64,000 nucleotides of DNA from Costus lasius (GCA_027563935.2 CM050451.1:26179565-26243564); one strand, 5' to 3'. Shown: positions 32,607-44,180, counted from the stretch's first letter. Translations and numbers: made by a program. The notes: a model not told the origin generated them from the sequence alone.

Positions 32607-34613
32607 TGTTGACACAAATTTATATAGAGTTTCATGTGTCATTTTACTCATGGAATCATGCTTATTTCACGACTTTAAGCCTTACAATTGCTTATATTTG
32701 GATACATTTATGGAATCTACACTTGTTTCGGTATTTTCACGTTTTCAGGTCAAATTGACCACATAAAGGGTAGATTCTGACACTTTGGTGGCAGAGGAGC
32801 TCATCCTAACTCAAGATAATCCTAACCAGGAGTTTTCGAATTCATTGAAGTCTTTGTTGGAAATCACGACCGGATCCCGATCAGAATCATGCCCGTGATC
32901 GTCGCTATGCCTGAAGCTGAAATTAACAAATCACGACCGGGTCACGACCAAATTCTCGCCCGAGATCGCGGACCCGCCTGTTATGAAATCACCGTTTTCT
33001 CGCACGCTTCTTTGATCTGACCTAAGGAAAAGCTTGAGGGCACCCAAGACCTTTCTCCCCCGTTGACAAAGGGGATGTGGAGCAGCTTTTAGATGAGATT
33101 TTGGTTACGAAATCATAATTTCGTAAGGGATGGGCTGCTGTGGCATTGCAGGAAAAGGGAGGCTGGTAGGAAGACTTCTTGTGCTGGAGAACTACAGCGG
33201 CTGCAATAGCTTTTTCTGGGCATGGGGAAGGGACAACAGCCCACTAACTTGAGGAGATAAAAGAGAAGAATTGAGAGGGGGGAAGGGGGTCGGTCCATCG
33301 GAGGATTCGCAGGGGAGAAGAACAAGATGCGGCGATTGCGAGAGGAGAAAGAGCTGTGCACTTGTATCCCTTTGAACATCCATTGTTGCGTAAGCCTCTT
33401 AGACACGTATCTGTAATACCTAGTTCTCATCTTTGAGTTATTGCATCTATTGTATGATCTTAGTAGAGTGCTGCATGATCTATTTTTCAACTGCAACTCT
33501 TGTGTAAAACTTGTTATTACTTGTGATGTTCATGGCTGAATACATTTTACATATCGTTACCGTGAACATGCTTGGCTAAACACCCAATCAGGATGTGGGG
33601 TTAGCCCTTGACGATTTATTAGTTGTGATAGTTAGATTTACTTGCTAAAATCCTTGCTTGACCTAGTGTGCTTGCTTTGCCTGTGTACCCGGAGGAATAT
33701 ATTCGACTTTTAATCCCTCGAGTGAGGTTTATAAATCAGCTTTTCTAGAAGTTTACTTGCTTGCATATGTACTTACTCGTAGGATTAAAGGAGAGCATTA
33801 TTCCGAAAGGTGTGCTTGAGCCTTGAGCTGCAAAAGTGAGGTTTGTTAATCGAATCTAGAGGAGAAAACTCGCCCGCTAGACTGTACTCACTTAGGGAAA
33901 CACCTCAATGAGGTTTGTTAATCAGATGTCTGGAAGGAAAACTCGCTCGCAGATTCGTACTCGCTTGCGTGACTGTAGAAGTTTAGACGCGTCGGAGAGA
34001 CCCCAGTCCAACCGCGCGTCCGATCCACTCGGTTCAGAGTTTATCCATCCCGACTGTACTTTATGCCCACGCTACTCGAAAGGGGGCGTTATAGTCTTTA
34101 ATCACCTCAAGTACGGTTCAGCATCTCTAGGAGGGTAAAACCATACTTGCGGGTCTTTACGTACTTGCGGGGATTATAAGAATCTTGGACGTTGTGGAAA
34201 GACATTCGTCTGACTGCACGTCAGAACCCTACGGATTGGACTGGAAATCTAGTTCGTGGAAGCGGACAAGATTATTGGAGGGGAGCTACCTACGTGACAA
34301 GGAAGCTGAACCCCTTGAACTAGACAAGACTTTGGCATTAAAGTTTAACTATTCAGCTGTAAGGAGTCAAGTGGTGAACCCATATCCTGATGCACCTCCT
34401 CATTATAATTCTCTTGTGTTATTTCCCCTGTTTACATTACTGCACTTTCAATTATTTCGTTATCTTAACATTCACCGATTGTGACATCGTCTAGCTAGTC
34501 ATTTCGAGATCTATCAGTATTTGCCAGTTAGTCCCTGTGGGATCAATATTTTATTACTTCGATAGACCCGTGCACTTGCGGGTAATGCCTGCCTATACCG
34601 GTGGGTGCTATCA
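32607..34613 (+). repeat. LTR 2 of Athila C/D
   Basis: 2007 bp, starts TGTTGACAC and ends GGTGGGTGCTATCA. It is visibly near-identical to LTR 1. It serves as 3' LTR for the C internal region and as 5' LTR for gag D, since a second primer site follows it. Confidence 0.75.
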
Positions 34614-34619
34614 AGTTTT

Positions 34620-34637
34620 TGGCGCCGTTACCGGGGA
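34620..34637 (+). promoter_or_regulatory. tRNA-Asp-type primer binding site, copy D
   Basis: TGGCGCCGTTACCGGGGA, one change from the canonical complement, at a different base from copy C. Confidence 0.87.
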
Positions 34638-34770
34638 TTAATTTTGGCAATATTGACTAGATTAAGGAGTTATTAGACTAGACATTTTTAGCTATTTAAT
34701 ATACTTTCTTTTATTTCATTTTACATCTTATTTCATTTAACGAAACACCTGCTTGTTAGAATTTTAGTTT

Positions 34771-35473
34771 ATGCATAGAACTCTGCGACCGGAACCTGCA
34801 ATATCATTTGATTCGGAAATTGAAAGAACGTTCCGGCGTCGCAGAAATCTTCAGAAATATCAACCGAAAAAGAATTCACAAACATCAATCATGGACAGTA
34901 ACAAATCACTTCGTGACTTCGCTGCACCGAATATTCAAGGACTGCATTCTAGTATTGCACGTCCACCAATAGAAGCAAATAATTTTGAGATAAAACTGTC
35001 ACTTCTGTCAATGTTACAGCAAAATCAATTCGGTGGATCGCCGACTGAAGATCCAAACATGCATTTATCTATTTTTCTTGAATATTGTGACACTCTTAAA
35101 ATGAATGGTGTAACCACTAACGCTCTGCGGCTACGACTTTTTCCTTTTTCACTTAGAGACAGGGCACGAGCTTGGTTACATTTATTACCATCTGGATCCA
35201 TTACCACATGGGAACAACTCTCACATACTTTTCTTGCAAAATACTTTCCTCCGAGCAAAATCGCACAATTAAGGAACCAGATTACCAACTTCTCTCAAAA
35301 AGAAGGCGAATCACTATATGAGGCGTGGGATCACTTCAAGGAATTGCAGCGAATGTGTCCTCACCACGGCCTCGAGAAATGGGTACTGGTACATACATTT
35401 TATAATGACTTGCTTTATTACACTAGTCTTACCGTTGATGCAGCCGCTGGAGGAGCCTTGATGAACAAAGCAT
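34771..35473 (+). pseudogene. Gag, copy D, open but truncated
   Basis: Open for 234 codons from MHRTLRPEP to GGALMNKA, with all capsid blocks (LRDFAAPNIQGL, QFGGSPTEDPN, FLEYCDTLKM, RLRLFPFSLRDRARAW, KYFPPSK, YEAWDHFKELQRMCPHHG, TVDAAAGG). It has no premature stop, so it shows the state of gag C before its stops arose. At 35473 it joins the 3' region of Athila F, and the zinc knuckle and everything after are lost. Confidence 0.88.
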
Positions 35474-36635
35474 CATAACATTGTTCAAAGTATACCACAG
35501 AGTGGTATAATTTAACTCATAGTCTCAATCATAAAAGTCAGTAGAGTTGTCCACTTAACCTACAGCTTTCTCTTTTTCTCCATTTTTTTTGGAGAAAACC
35601 AGTCAGTGGCATGGTATTTAAATCATTGTTGATCTTTCTGCAAGAGGGTTAAATATTTGTTTTAAAAGTTCTCCCTCTGTTACTTAATCACAACAGATTT
35701 AAAGTATACCAAACAATGGTATAATATAACTCATGACTTAAGATTTCTCAACTAGAGGAGTTGGAGCAAATCTCAAATTAAAGATATATCACCAATTTTC
35801 TATTCATAAAATTTTCATCAAGCAAAAATAGATAAATTAAAATTTCAAGTATAAAGATACTATGCACGTGTTGTATGAACATATAACAATTCACATATGT
35901 ATTTTATCAATACCAGAATTGAATTTACTCAACAATTTAAGTCTATATGAAAATTTCAAAAATTCCCCAAGTTATCAAATCAATCACTCAAGATATTTCC
36001 TAAGTCTAGAATTAAGGATAAAACAAATTTGATAATTCCTTAACAATCATAAACATTCAAAATTCATATCTATAAAGCTTTGAAGAATAAGCATATCATG
36101 AGGGACACCCTAGACTTAAATTGTTGCATATACATAAATATTCAATTAATGAAGAATTTTAGAAAAAATTTTGCAAGAGTCTCCTTTGCATTTGTTGGCG
36201 AAATCTTGTTCAGTTATATCGAAGGTATCAAATATAGCTTAGAAAAATCCAAAAAAAAATATCATAACGAAAATATTCAAATTTTACATGGTAATCAACT
36301 TTCAAATATCAAATACCGTCAAAACCATCCCAAAAGCATATAAACTTATCAACTCATTATTTAAAATCATCACAGAACACATCAAATACATGATTAACAC
36401 CAAATGTATGCATAACCATCGCATCCAAACCATGTTCAGCATCCTAAGGTCCAATACCGTCTCATATATACAATATCAAGTCAAGTATCAGTCATCAAGT
36501 GGAAATATCCTAATGAATCATAAAATGTCTAAATACAACGCATACACACAAATAAAGCATAAAAGAACTTGTGTGTGGTCGGAGTCCTCCTCCTCGAGAA
36601 TGCATAAAAATGAAGTATAATACTCACAAAATCAA
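35474..36635 (-). other. AT-rich 3' untranslated region of Athila F
   Basis: No coding frame of note. It contains two TATACCA..TGGTATAAT inverted pairs (about 35492-35512 and 35706-35733), which resemble the GGTACC hairpins in the 3' regions of Athila C/D and at 63289-63402. Confidence 0.55.
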
Positions 36636-38923
36636 TCAATCCATCTCGGTATGCTCGGAGTCCTCCTCCTCGTCTCTAGTGTGTCTAGTCGATGATGATG
36701 GAAGATGACACCGTAATAGTTCCTCTATCGTGCGTAAAGAGTCGAGTGCTCTCGACTGTCCCTGCTCAAGTCGTGATATGTTGTCGCGCATCCTCCTCTG
36801 CTCAGCTCGCATCTGCTCTAGTGTAGGATCTGGTCGTGCTGAAGTGGATGGTCTGGCAGATGTAGAGGGCCGATCAGCAGCGGATGGCTCAACCGGAGGA
36901 ATATTCTCTAAAACTCTCGGTAGTGATGGAGGTGAAGCTGCCTCTCTAGAACCTCCCTCATGTGTGGGATGGATCCACGATCCAGTTCTGCTGAACGCGA
37001 ACCGTAGTGCAGTCCATGTTCGGTAGCCTCATCGTCATATCAGTGTGCCTGAACATAAGATGGTATGAGCTCCCAAGCCTCGTAATCATCTTAATGGCAA
37101 CACATGCATCCATATCAAGTCTGGGATTACCCTTTGCCTCGTTCAACCCCGAAGGGTCGATACCAAGGGCAAGGGCAACGGTGGTAACCATGCCTCCCAT
37201 CATGAGGACTCCTCTTCGTGCTCTAGCAACTTTATCCAATTGCTTCATGAGATAGAACAGAGTGCTGAGGCGGAATCCAGTCAACATAGCCCACATGAAA
37301 AATAGCTCTGAAGATCTAACCATATCGTCACTCTCTACTTGCCCAAAAATGGTATGTGTAAGTACTCAGTGTATGTATCTGAAAACCGGGCTAGATAGAT
37401 GTGTGGCTCTGGCGGTCCTAGGGTCAAATCCCTGCTCACTAGTGATCTCCTGCCAAAAAGTCCTCTCAGTGTACTCACGAGGGTGATATCTAGTACCGTC
37501 CGAGGGAAACCTAAATATATGACCGAACTGGTCAAGTGTCAATACATGGTCCCGGTTCCCCAACCGGAACATCATCCTACCAGGATCGATGTCATCATAA
37601 TTCCTCAATGAAATTTGCACAGAGCTGAAAAACTCCAGAGTCAACTGTACATAGGTGGGATGTCTCTGCTGATAGAAATCCTGCCACCCTATGTTTGCGA
37701 ACATCCACTGGACGTCGTCGAACAATCCCAGGGACTGCAGCGTCTGGTCGTCCCAATACCTCGTACTAAGCACTCCCCGAGTGGACATAGCACAGTATCT
37801 CCGCTCCTGCTCCCTACCCCTATGGCGGATCTGTCGTGGATAGGGAGTAAGAACAGGAGGTGGGGAGCGTGCGCGTCTCCTCTCTGGTATCTCTGGCTCT
37901 GGCATAGCTAGAGATAGCTCAGAAGATGAAGACTCTAATGATGCAGCTGGTGAGTGTCCTGATGATGGCTCTGGTGAAGGTACATGAATCTCTGGCGACG
38001 GTACTGGTACTACTGGTGTGGGTGCTGGCTGTGTCATCGGTGGTATCTTAGAAACATGGGGTGGAACTATCTCAAGAGTCGCAGAGGACTCAGGTGCAAT
38101 AGACGGAGAAGAAGAATGGAGCTCAGGTATGTCTACTGATATCACTGGTAAATCCGCAAATATCTCAGGCGATCCCTCCTCCTGATCTGGCAATATGGGT
38201 GTACTGGCCTCAGGGACAGGCAGGTCTCCTTGGGCCAAGGAGGGTGATGCAATCTCTGAAGTCTGGACTATGTCATGTTGAGTATCCACGTCCATTGCCT
38301 GAGTATTAGCAAGAATAGCAGACTCTAGTATATCTGTGGAACGCATTGGTGTAGTGAGACCCTCCACGTCCATAAGAATAACATCAGTCTGCACATCCTT
38401 TGACTGCTCCATCTCTGCTACTATAGGTGCTAACGCTGGGGGTCCCACTGGAGTCTCCACAGCCTCCACAACTTGTGATAACAGATGGGTGGCTCTCCTC
38501 CCCCCGCGTAGTCATCCCTCACGCAGTACGCTTCCTGGTGTACCATCTAGCGATCCTCTGATCACGGCTCTCTGGCCAGTTAGCAGACCTCTCTAATATA
38601 ATCTCTAGCTCCGGAGAGCTGACTGGCTCAGGTACTGCCGTCTGTGATGTACTGGGTACAGAAGATGTCCTAGGAGCTGGGGACGTCCTCTCGGTATCAA
38701 TCTCGTCAGAGACACTAGGGTACTCCCAAGGTGTGTTAGAGGGAGGAAATAGGTCAAAAGGTATCAGAGACTCCACTGCCGACATCTGATGCAGCTCAAA
38801 TCTCTCTGGGAGTACTCCATGGACCATCCTATACCTAGGATAAATAGGAGAGTATGGTCCTCATACACTCTCCTTCCTCACTGTCCCATAGGGTCTGGTC
38901 TTCACCAATCTCCTCAGTGCCAT
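36636..38923 (-). pseudogene. Athila env-position ORF (ATHILA ORF-1-type domain), two or three frame breaks
   Basis: The minus-strand ATG at 38923 (MALRRLVKTRPYG) opens the ORF. There is a stop soon after, then 38827-38519 (Pro/Ser-rich, acidic), a frame change, and 38469-37366, open for 367 codons: a long Pro/Ser/Glu-rich half, a basic RRRARSPPP patch, then a conserved core with RYWDDQTLQSLGLFDDVQWMF, IGWQDFY, RHPTYVQLTLEFFSS, MMFRLGNRDHVLTLDQFGHIFRFPS and FWQEIT. This matches what I know of the ATHILA ORF-1 family found between pol and the 3' LTR. After another break, 37323-36958 continues with RSSELFFMWAMLTG and ARRGVLMMGGMVT. The C-terminus (EQMRAEQRRMRDNISRLEQ) looks like a coiled coil and ends at 36636. 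I see no clear signal peptide or membrane anchor, so an envelope role is not shown. Confidence 0.8.
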
Positions 38924-39928
38924 AATATCAATCAATCTAATCCAAAATATGCAAAAAAAAATTTCACAAAAATGTGATGCTACAGTAAATTCGAAACTGG
39001 CCGTAAAAGCTGTGTGTGAAAATCGCCCCCAAAAATCCGATATAACAGCTCCAAATCGACATTGAACTGCTATAATCTAAGTACAGCTGATGAATCGCAA
39101 GTTTGAGTCAAAGAAACTCACGGATCTACGCAGAAATCGGGCTCGAATCGGGCAAAAAATGTGTTCTGGCAGCTCGGCGGACGAACGGCAATTCTCCATG
39201 ATCTTCGGTGGAAATCCGATGGAAGATGGCTGGGAATCACTCGCCGGAAGTAGAAGAAGGCGGGTGGAAGGGTTTCATTGCTGCTCATGAGAGGAATCGT
39301 CGAAAATCGGCGAATTACGAGCATAGGTGTAAAACCCTAAGCCGCCGGTTAAGTTTAAACCGTAAGAACTTACGGCCCGTAATGTCATCACGGCTTCGGC
39401 CGTAAACTCGCTTTAGCGTACAGTGTCCCGTAAAACTCGATTATGTTCACAATCACAGCTGCGCGATAATTATGGCTTCACTCGTAAATTTCGCGTTTTG
39501 ACTTTACTTTTCATCAGAAAAATCCCAAAAAATTTCTGAAAATTTCCTACACATAAAACATCGATTTTAGAATAATTTTCATATATAAAAGTTCATCAGA
39601 TAATACCAACAAAGTATGAAATAAAAATTAAGAAATTAACACTAAGAACTTTAAAGAACAATTCAAAGCTTGACTAGAAAAACATGCTAAAATCAGCAAA
39701 AATCTGGAGCCTTTAGATTGCTTCCCAGGTAGTGCTTTTTTAAGGTCTTTAGCTCGACCAAGGCTGTGTTCATGACTCTTTAGGAGGATATAAGGTGCAG
39801 TGAATAATTGGCAATTGTTGTTCCTCATGCCTCTCCTGATCATCATACAGATTTAACTTTAAAGCTCGAGGTAATGCCCACGTTTTGGCTTCTTTCAACT
39901 CGTCCCTTTTATGCTTTTCCCAATTTTC
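38924..39928 (-). other. Protease-env spacer of Athila F with post-pol motif and palindromes
   Basis: In minus orientation it begins with about 170 bases of decayed frame, then the motif GGTCGAGCTAAAGACC..CTGGGAAGCAA (about 39755-39715) that in Athila B follows the integrase stop. Palindromic TTACGGCC..GGCCGTAA units lie at about 39362-39412. The rest is AT-rich or GC-mixed without frames. Confidence 0.6.
39362..39412. repeat. TTACGGC/GCCGTAA palindromes in the Athila F spacer
   Basis: ACTTACGGCCCGTAA, then TCACGGCTTCGGCCGTAA. The same units occur in the Athila F LTR at 43231-43317. Confidence 0.75.
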
Positions 39929-40450
39929 TCAGAGACGTCTATCCACTTCAAAATTAGTTTCTTCATCAAGTTTGTTTCTCCTTACTTCGAGCAATTGATA
40001 GAAATATGCAAAATTAACCCTTTTAGCTTCTGACGAAAAATCAAAAACTAACTTGCTATCATTTAAATTCAAAGTAAGCTTGTCATGCAACATGTCAATT
40101 ATAGCCCCCATGCTTGCAAAGAATGGTCTTCCTAGAATTACAGGAAACTTAACATTTTCCTTCATGTTGACAACCATGAAATCAGTAACAATAGAAAGTT
40201 TATTGATTTTAACTGTTACAATCTCTAATATCCCAATTGGTTGTTGATTAAAACCATTAGCAAATTGAAAATAAGTCTCAGTAGGTTTAAGTTCTCCACT
40301 ACCTACTTCCTCAATCAAGTATGCAGGTATCAAGCTAATACTAGCTCCTACATCGCACAAAGCATTTTCAATAGTAAACTTACCAACTTGGCATGGAATT
40401 GAAATATCTCTGGGGTCCCTTACCTTTGTTATATCAGTGTTCTCGCTCAC
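39929..40450 (-). pseudogene. Aspartic protease, Athila F
   Basis: 174 codons open. ALCDVGASISLIPAYL holds the catalytic Asp; then LKPTETYFQFANG, PIGILEIVTVKI, FMVVNM, FPVILGRPFFASMGAIID and KLTLNLND. The gag-to-protease linker is shorter than in Athila C (most of the LEVLKKLYINIPF region is missing) and upstream has two stops. The sequence is clearly diverged from proteases A, B, C and E, so F belongs to a separate subfamily. No RT frame follows. Confidence 0.82.
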
Positions 40451-40513
40451 CTGATTTTCCTTTACATCAGACTTACCGCCTTCAAGTTTTCCCTAATCTA
40501 TTTTTCTTAACCA

Positions 40514-42079
40514 CTAGGGAAAAGGAATTGGAGGAACATATGCAAGCGGACCTACATATTTCTCTTCTTTCCCTTTCTCCCCACAATTTTCTTGATCGAA
40601 AGCAATGCTTGCAGATAGATCAATAGGTTCTTCATTGGGCTCTCCAGGTTTCTCATCGTATTCGGCGCTTATTATAGTGACTGCATTAATGTGCTCCCTG
40701 GGATTCATCTAAGGCTGTCCCGGTAGTCTCCCTGTAGGTCTACTAGCTGTGCTGGCCTACTGTATAATCTGGTTTTCCAACATCTTGTTGTGGGTAGTCA
40801 GGGCTTCCACACAAGATGTCAGCTACTTGATCTGGTCAGCAAGGTCGTCGGTTCTCTTCTGTTGTTTCATAACAACTTCCAGCATGGAATCAAAGTTCGA
40901 CTTAGGGGGCTGCCCGTATTGCCTTTGTTGAAAGCTCGGTGGTGGCCTGTTATTCTGCTGAGAATATTGAGGAGGAACTTGCCCTTGATTATTTTTGTAG
41001 GACAGGTTGGGGTGGTTCCTCCATCCTGGGTTGTAAGTTGAAGAATATGGATCATTCGTGGGCCTCTGATTGAAATTCCCCATAGCATTGGCTTGCTCCT
41101 GATTAGACTCCTCTTGTGATGAAGCTATGATTGGACATTCAGATGAATTGTGTCTTGTTACACCACATACCTCACAAGAGACTGCATTAACTGCACTAGA
41201 TGGAAAAGACAAAGAATCTATCTTCTGAACCAAAGAATCTATCTTAGCCGCCAGTGATGTCAAGGGATCATTGTGGTACTTACCAAACCCTGTGGAAGTA
41301 GTGTTCCGCTCACTCGACCAGTGGTTATGGTTCATGGCCATGTCCTCAAGTAAAGCAGTTGCTTCTTCCAAGTTCTTGCTCATGATTGTCCCTCCAGCTG
41401 CAGCGTCCACCATCAATCTGGTGTTATAATCCAATCCATTGTAGAAGATGTGGATTAAAACTCATTCCTGAAGTCCGTGGTGCGGGCACATGCGTTGGAG
41501 CTCCTTGAAGCGTTCCCAGGCGTCATAAAGCGATTCTCCCTCTTGTTGTGCAAAAGATGTGATCCTGTTGCGCAGTTGAACGGTTTTGCTAGGTGGAAAA
41601 TATTTGTTCAAGAATGCTTTAGATAGCTCCTCCCAAGTGGTGATAGATCCTGCTGGCATCGAGTAGAACCAAGCTCTGGGGCGATCCCTGAGAGAAAATG
41701 GAAATAGTCTTAGTCTTATCGCATCAGATGAAACTCTGTTAACTTTGACAGTATCGCAGTATTCAAGAAAAATAGCTAAATGAAGATTTGGGTTCTGACT
41801 TGGGGAACCCCCAAATTGATTTTGTTGGACCATCGTCATCAGCGCTGGCTTTAGTTCAAAGTTTTTTGCCTCTACATTAGGTCGAATGATGCTAGAATTG
41901 AACCCTTGTATGTTTGGTACCGCGAAGTCCCTCAAAGATTGATTATTCTGGTTCTCCACCATCTCTCCTTCTTTAGAGATCTTTTTGGTTTCAAATTGCA
42001 ATCTCCTTCGAAGGCGAAAGGTGAGCTCAATTTCTGGGTCTTCTGGAAACAAAGCACCTGCACGAGAAACTCTGGGCAT
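40514..42079 (-). pseudogene. Gag, Athila F, with stops
   Basis: The start at 42079 (MPRVSRAGALFPEDPEIELTF) is chosen because it matches the N-termini of gags A and E; an upstream in-frame Met at 42172 lies close to the primer site. Blocks: LRDFAVPNIQGFNSS, NFELKPALMTMVQQNQFGGSPSQNPN, FLEYCDTVKV, RLRLFPFSLRDRPRAW, KYFPPSKTVQLRN, LYDAWERFKELQRMCPHHG. A stop at 41460 separates the piece 41434-40823 (YNGLDYNTRLMVDAAAGG, zinc knuckle CEVCGVTRHNSSEC, NDPYSSTYNPGW). After further stops comes the MNPREHINAV tail (40708-40514). Confidence 0.85.
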
Positions 42080-42196
42080 ACAACGTGTAAGTAAGCAATA
42101 ACAAGAAAAAGAATAGTAAAAACTGGTAGTAGAGTAAAGAAGAGAAAAATGCCTAATCTCCAAACTTATCAATTAATCATTATTAACTATCCATAA

Positions 42197-42214
42197 TCCC
42201 CGACAATGGCACCA
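42197..42214 (-). promoter_or_regulatory. tRNA-Asp-type primer binding site, Athila F
   Basis: The minus strand reads TGGTGCCATTGTCGGGGA, three transitions from the canonical complement; 6 bases inside the LTR end. Confidence 0.78.
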
Positions 42215-42220
42215 AAAACT

Positions 42221-43687
42221 TGATAGCGATCCGCAAGTGCACGAATTTATCGAAGTAATAAAAGATTATCGTTCCCAACGAGGATTACGTAGCTAAGTAC
42301 TGACTTCTTGATATGTTTGAATTTAGGCAAAATCAATCTTTAGTTGTTCTAACTTCTAAGCACAAACAAACTCGAAAACAGCATTAAGAGGTCCAAATTC
42401 TAAAGGATCGGGATTTTATGGGTTCACCACACTGACAATCATGAGTTATTTAAAAGTAACTAATTATATAGAAACTATCAATCATGAAAGGAACTTTTCC
42501 TAGGGTACATATCACCTCCTCTCGAAGTGTAATACGGTATTTAATTAGGTTAACTGCCTACTCTCGTGACAATTAACCTAACTAAACCCATTAAGTTCTG
42601 TGAAAAGCTGGTAAATCCTTCAGACGAATCCAACCTACTCTCGTGATTGGATTCGTAGGTTTGGTTGAAATAGATCGGATGTTGTGATTCACCTCTCGGT
42701 CCTTCTCGCAACGTCTAAGACGCAAAATTACTTGGCCAAGGTAAATTACGGAATACATGCAATTTCAAGCAAATCATGATGATAAATTCATAATAAAATG
42801 AGCTATAACATAGATTAGTTCATGAAAGTTAGAGGGCTACGCCCAATAATCCCGAATAAGTATCTACTCGCTCATGTTATTAAGGAAATACATGATATTT
42901 ATGATGAATAAGTGAAAACTCATAAAAATCATCGAGAAACCATAGAGAGAATAGTGAAACTGCCTTCTCCTCAATCTGGAGATGAGGTCGAGTCGATCGA
43001 TCGTCGTTTTCATGAGGAATTTCGCCGGAATATTCCCTGGAATTTTGTCTTCGCCCTTATCACCGCTGCCATTTTTGTTTATCTGAAAAGCTCTCCCCTT
43101 CTCGAAAAAATCCTTTCTTTTATAGCTGGACCGGTTTAGAATCCATCAATGAACGGTTCTGCGAAGTTTGGTTCAATTCTGGTTTGAATCGGGTGAAAAA
43201 CGCGTGAAACACTCGTCGGGCGGAAGTTTTTACGGCCCGTGATGTGTTTACGGCTGAGGCCGTAAATGTTTCTATGTATAATGCTTTCGGTCATAGAAAG
43301 TTTCACGGTCCGTGATGGAATTAGGGCCACACCTGTGAAAGTTTCTGTTCATTCTGACACTTAGCCGATTTTCGCCTTCCGCTCGTCGTCGCGTTCACAG
43401 CTGAATCTGCAATTACGGCCAAGGCCATAATTGTCTCGTTCTTCACTGTTTTCGCCCCAAATTTGCTGTGTAGGCCCGCGATCTCCTCGGGAATCATGCT
43501 TTAGTTTGAAACCCCTCAAAATCCTTCGTTTTTATGCCATTTTATCTACATTTTCATTAAAACCAAGAAAAGTGAAGATTCCGTGCAAAATAAAGCAAAA
43601 ATACTAAAAATAGCACAAAATCATTCAATTAAGCTTAAAATATGATCTAAAATATAGGCAAAAATATGGTGTAAATGCAACGCATCA
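42221..43687 (-). repeat. 5' LTR of Athila F
   Basis: In minus orientation it starts TGATGCGTTGCA and ends ..CGGATCGCTATCA; length 1467 bp. The start resembles the starts of LTRs B and E, and the end resembles those of C/D. Palindromic units TTACGGCCCGTGA and TTTACGGCTGAGGCCGTAAA lie at 43231-43317. Confidence 0.83.
43231..43317. repeat. TTTACGGC/GCCGTAAA palindromes in the Athila F LTR
   Basis: TTTTTACGGCCCGTGATG, TTTACGGCTGAGGCCGTAAA (8-bp perfect arms) and TTTCACGGTCCGTGATGG in a row, with a weaker copy at 43414-43433 (TTACGGCC..GGCCATAA). Confidence 0.82.
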
Positions 43688-43959
43688 GCAGGGCACCAGA
43701 TCCATCCGGCGGATCACTTCAGTGAGGGGGGAGAAGGAGGGCAGCAGGGTGCGAAGCGCTGGCTTTGGGGCTCATCTCACATTGGTCACGCAAAGAGTTT
43801 CAGTCGTTTCTTATATAGAGTTAGATTAGTGTTTTAAATATTAGAAAGTTTGATGTCCAAGTCGATGTGCCTTGGTTCATTGTTCTTCTCCTTTTGTTGT
43901 GTTCCACATTCAACGTTGAGGCTCACAATAACTAATTATTTTTGCAATTGAAGATAAAC
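43688..43959. other. Unassigned 272-bp stretch
   Basis: Purine-rich start (GAGGGGGGAGAAGGAGGGCAGCAGG), then AT-rich. It may be the end of some pol gene and its 3' region, but no motif supports this. Confidence 0.3.
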
Positions 43960-44180
43960 GAGATGGAACTCACACTTTTTTGATTTTCCTTATAATGATA
44001 AAACTTGGAAATGTGTGTTCCATTTTTATAGAAAACTTTGCATTCTCACTAAAAGTGTCAAATTTGAAATCGCATCATCTTTTTCGCTGTTAATTCTCGT
44101 AGCAATTTCCAAATTATCCCCTATCACAACAGTTGATGCTCAGATTCTTCAGATATTAGTTTCTACATAGGAAATGAATC
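43960..44180. repeat. 0.22-kb dispersed repeat, copy 1
   Basis: Matches 55965-56181 from GAGATGGAACTCACACTTTT to AGGAAATGAAT, with few differences. The first 60 bases form a hairpin (GGAACTCACACTT against AAATGTGTGTTCC). Sequence outside these limits does not match. Confidence 0.82.

Larger units (their letters stand above)
24264..35473 (+). mobile_element. Athila-type retrotransposon C/D: two LTRs and two gags in a tandem arrangement
   Basis: Order: 3' untranslated region (24264-25006), LTR (25007-27015), gag-pro-RT-RNaseH-partial IN (27173-31866), 3' untranslated region again (31867-32606), LTR (32607-34613), gag again (34771-35473, cut). The two flanking blocks form a 3.6-kb direct repeat that extends beyond the LTR on both sides. 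A normal LTR pair does not do this, so it is a tandem duplication or a shared-LTR array. Confidence 0.85.
31860..35473 (+). repeat. 3.6-kb direct repeat, copy 2
   Basis: Second copy of 24264-27874, with scattered substitutions and few small indels. Its left edge is fused to integrase C and its right edge (inside gag) to the 3' region of Athila F. Confidence 0.88.
35474..43687 (-). mobile_element. Athila F: gag-protease and env-position ORF without RT, RNase H or integrase
   Basis: In minus orientation: LTR (43687-42221), primer site, gag (from 42079), protease (40450-39929), a spacer starting with the post-pol motif (about 39755-39715), an env-position ORF (38923-36636) and an AT-rich 3' untranslated region to 35474. 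Only about 200 bases separate protease from the post-pol motif, so about 3 kb of pol is absent. The 3' LTR is missing; the right-to-left sequence ends at TGATGC, which could be the first bases of an LTR. Confidence 0.85.
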
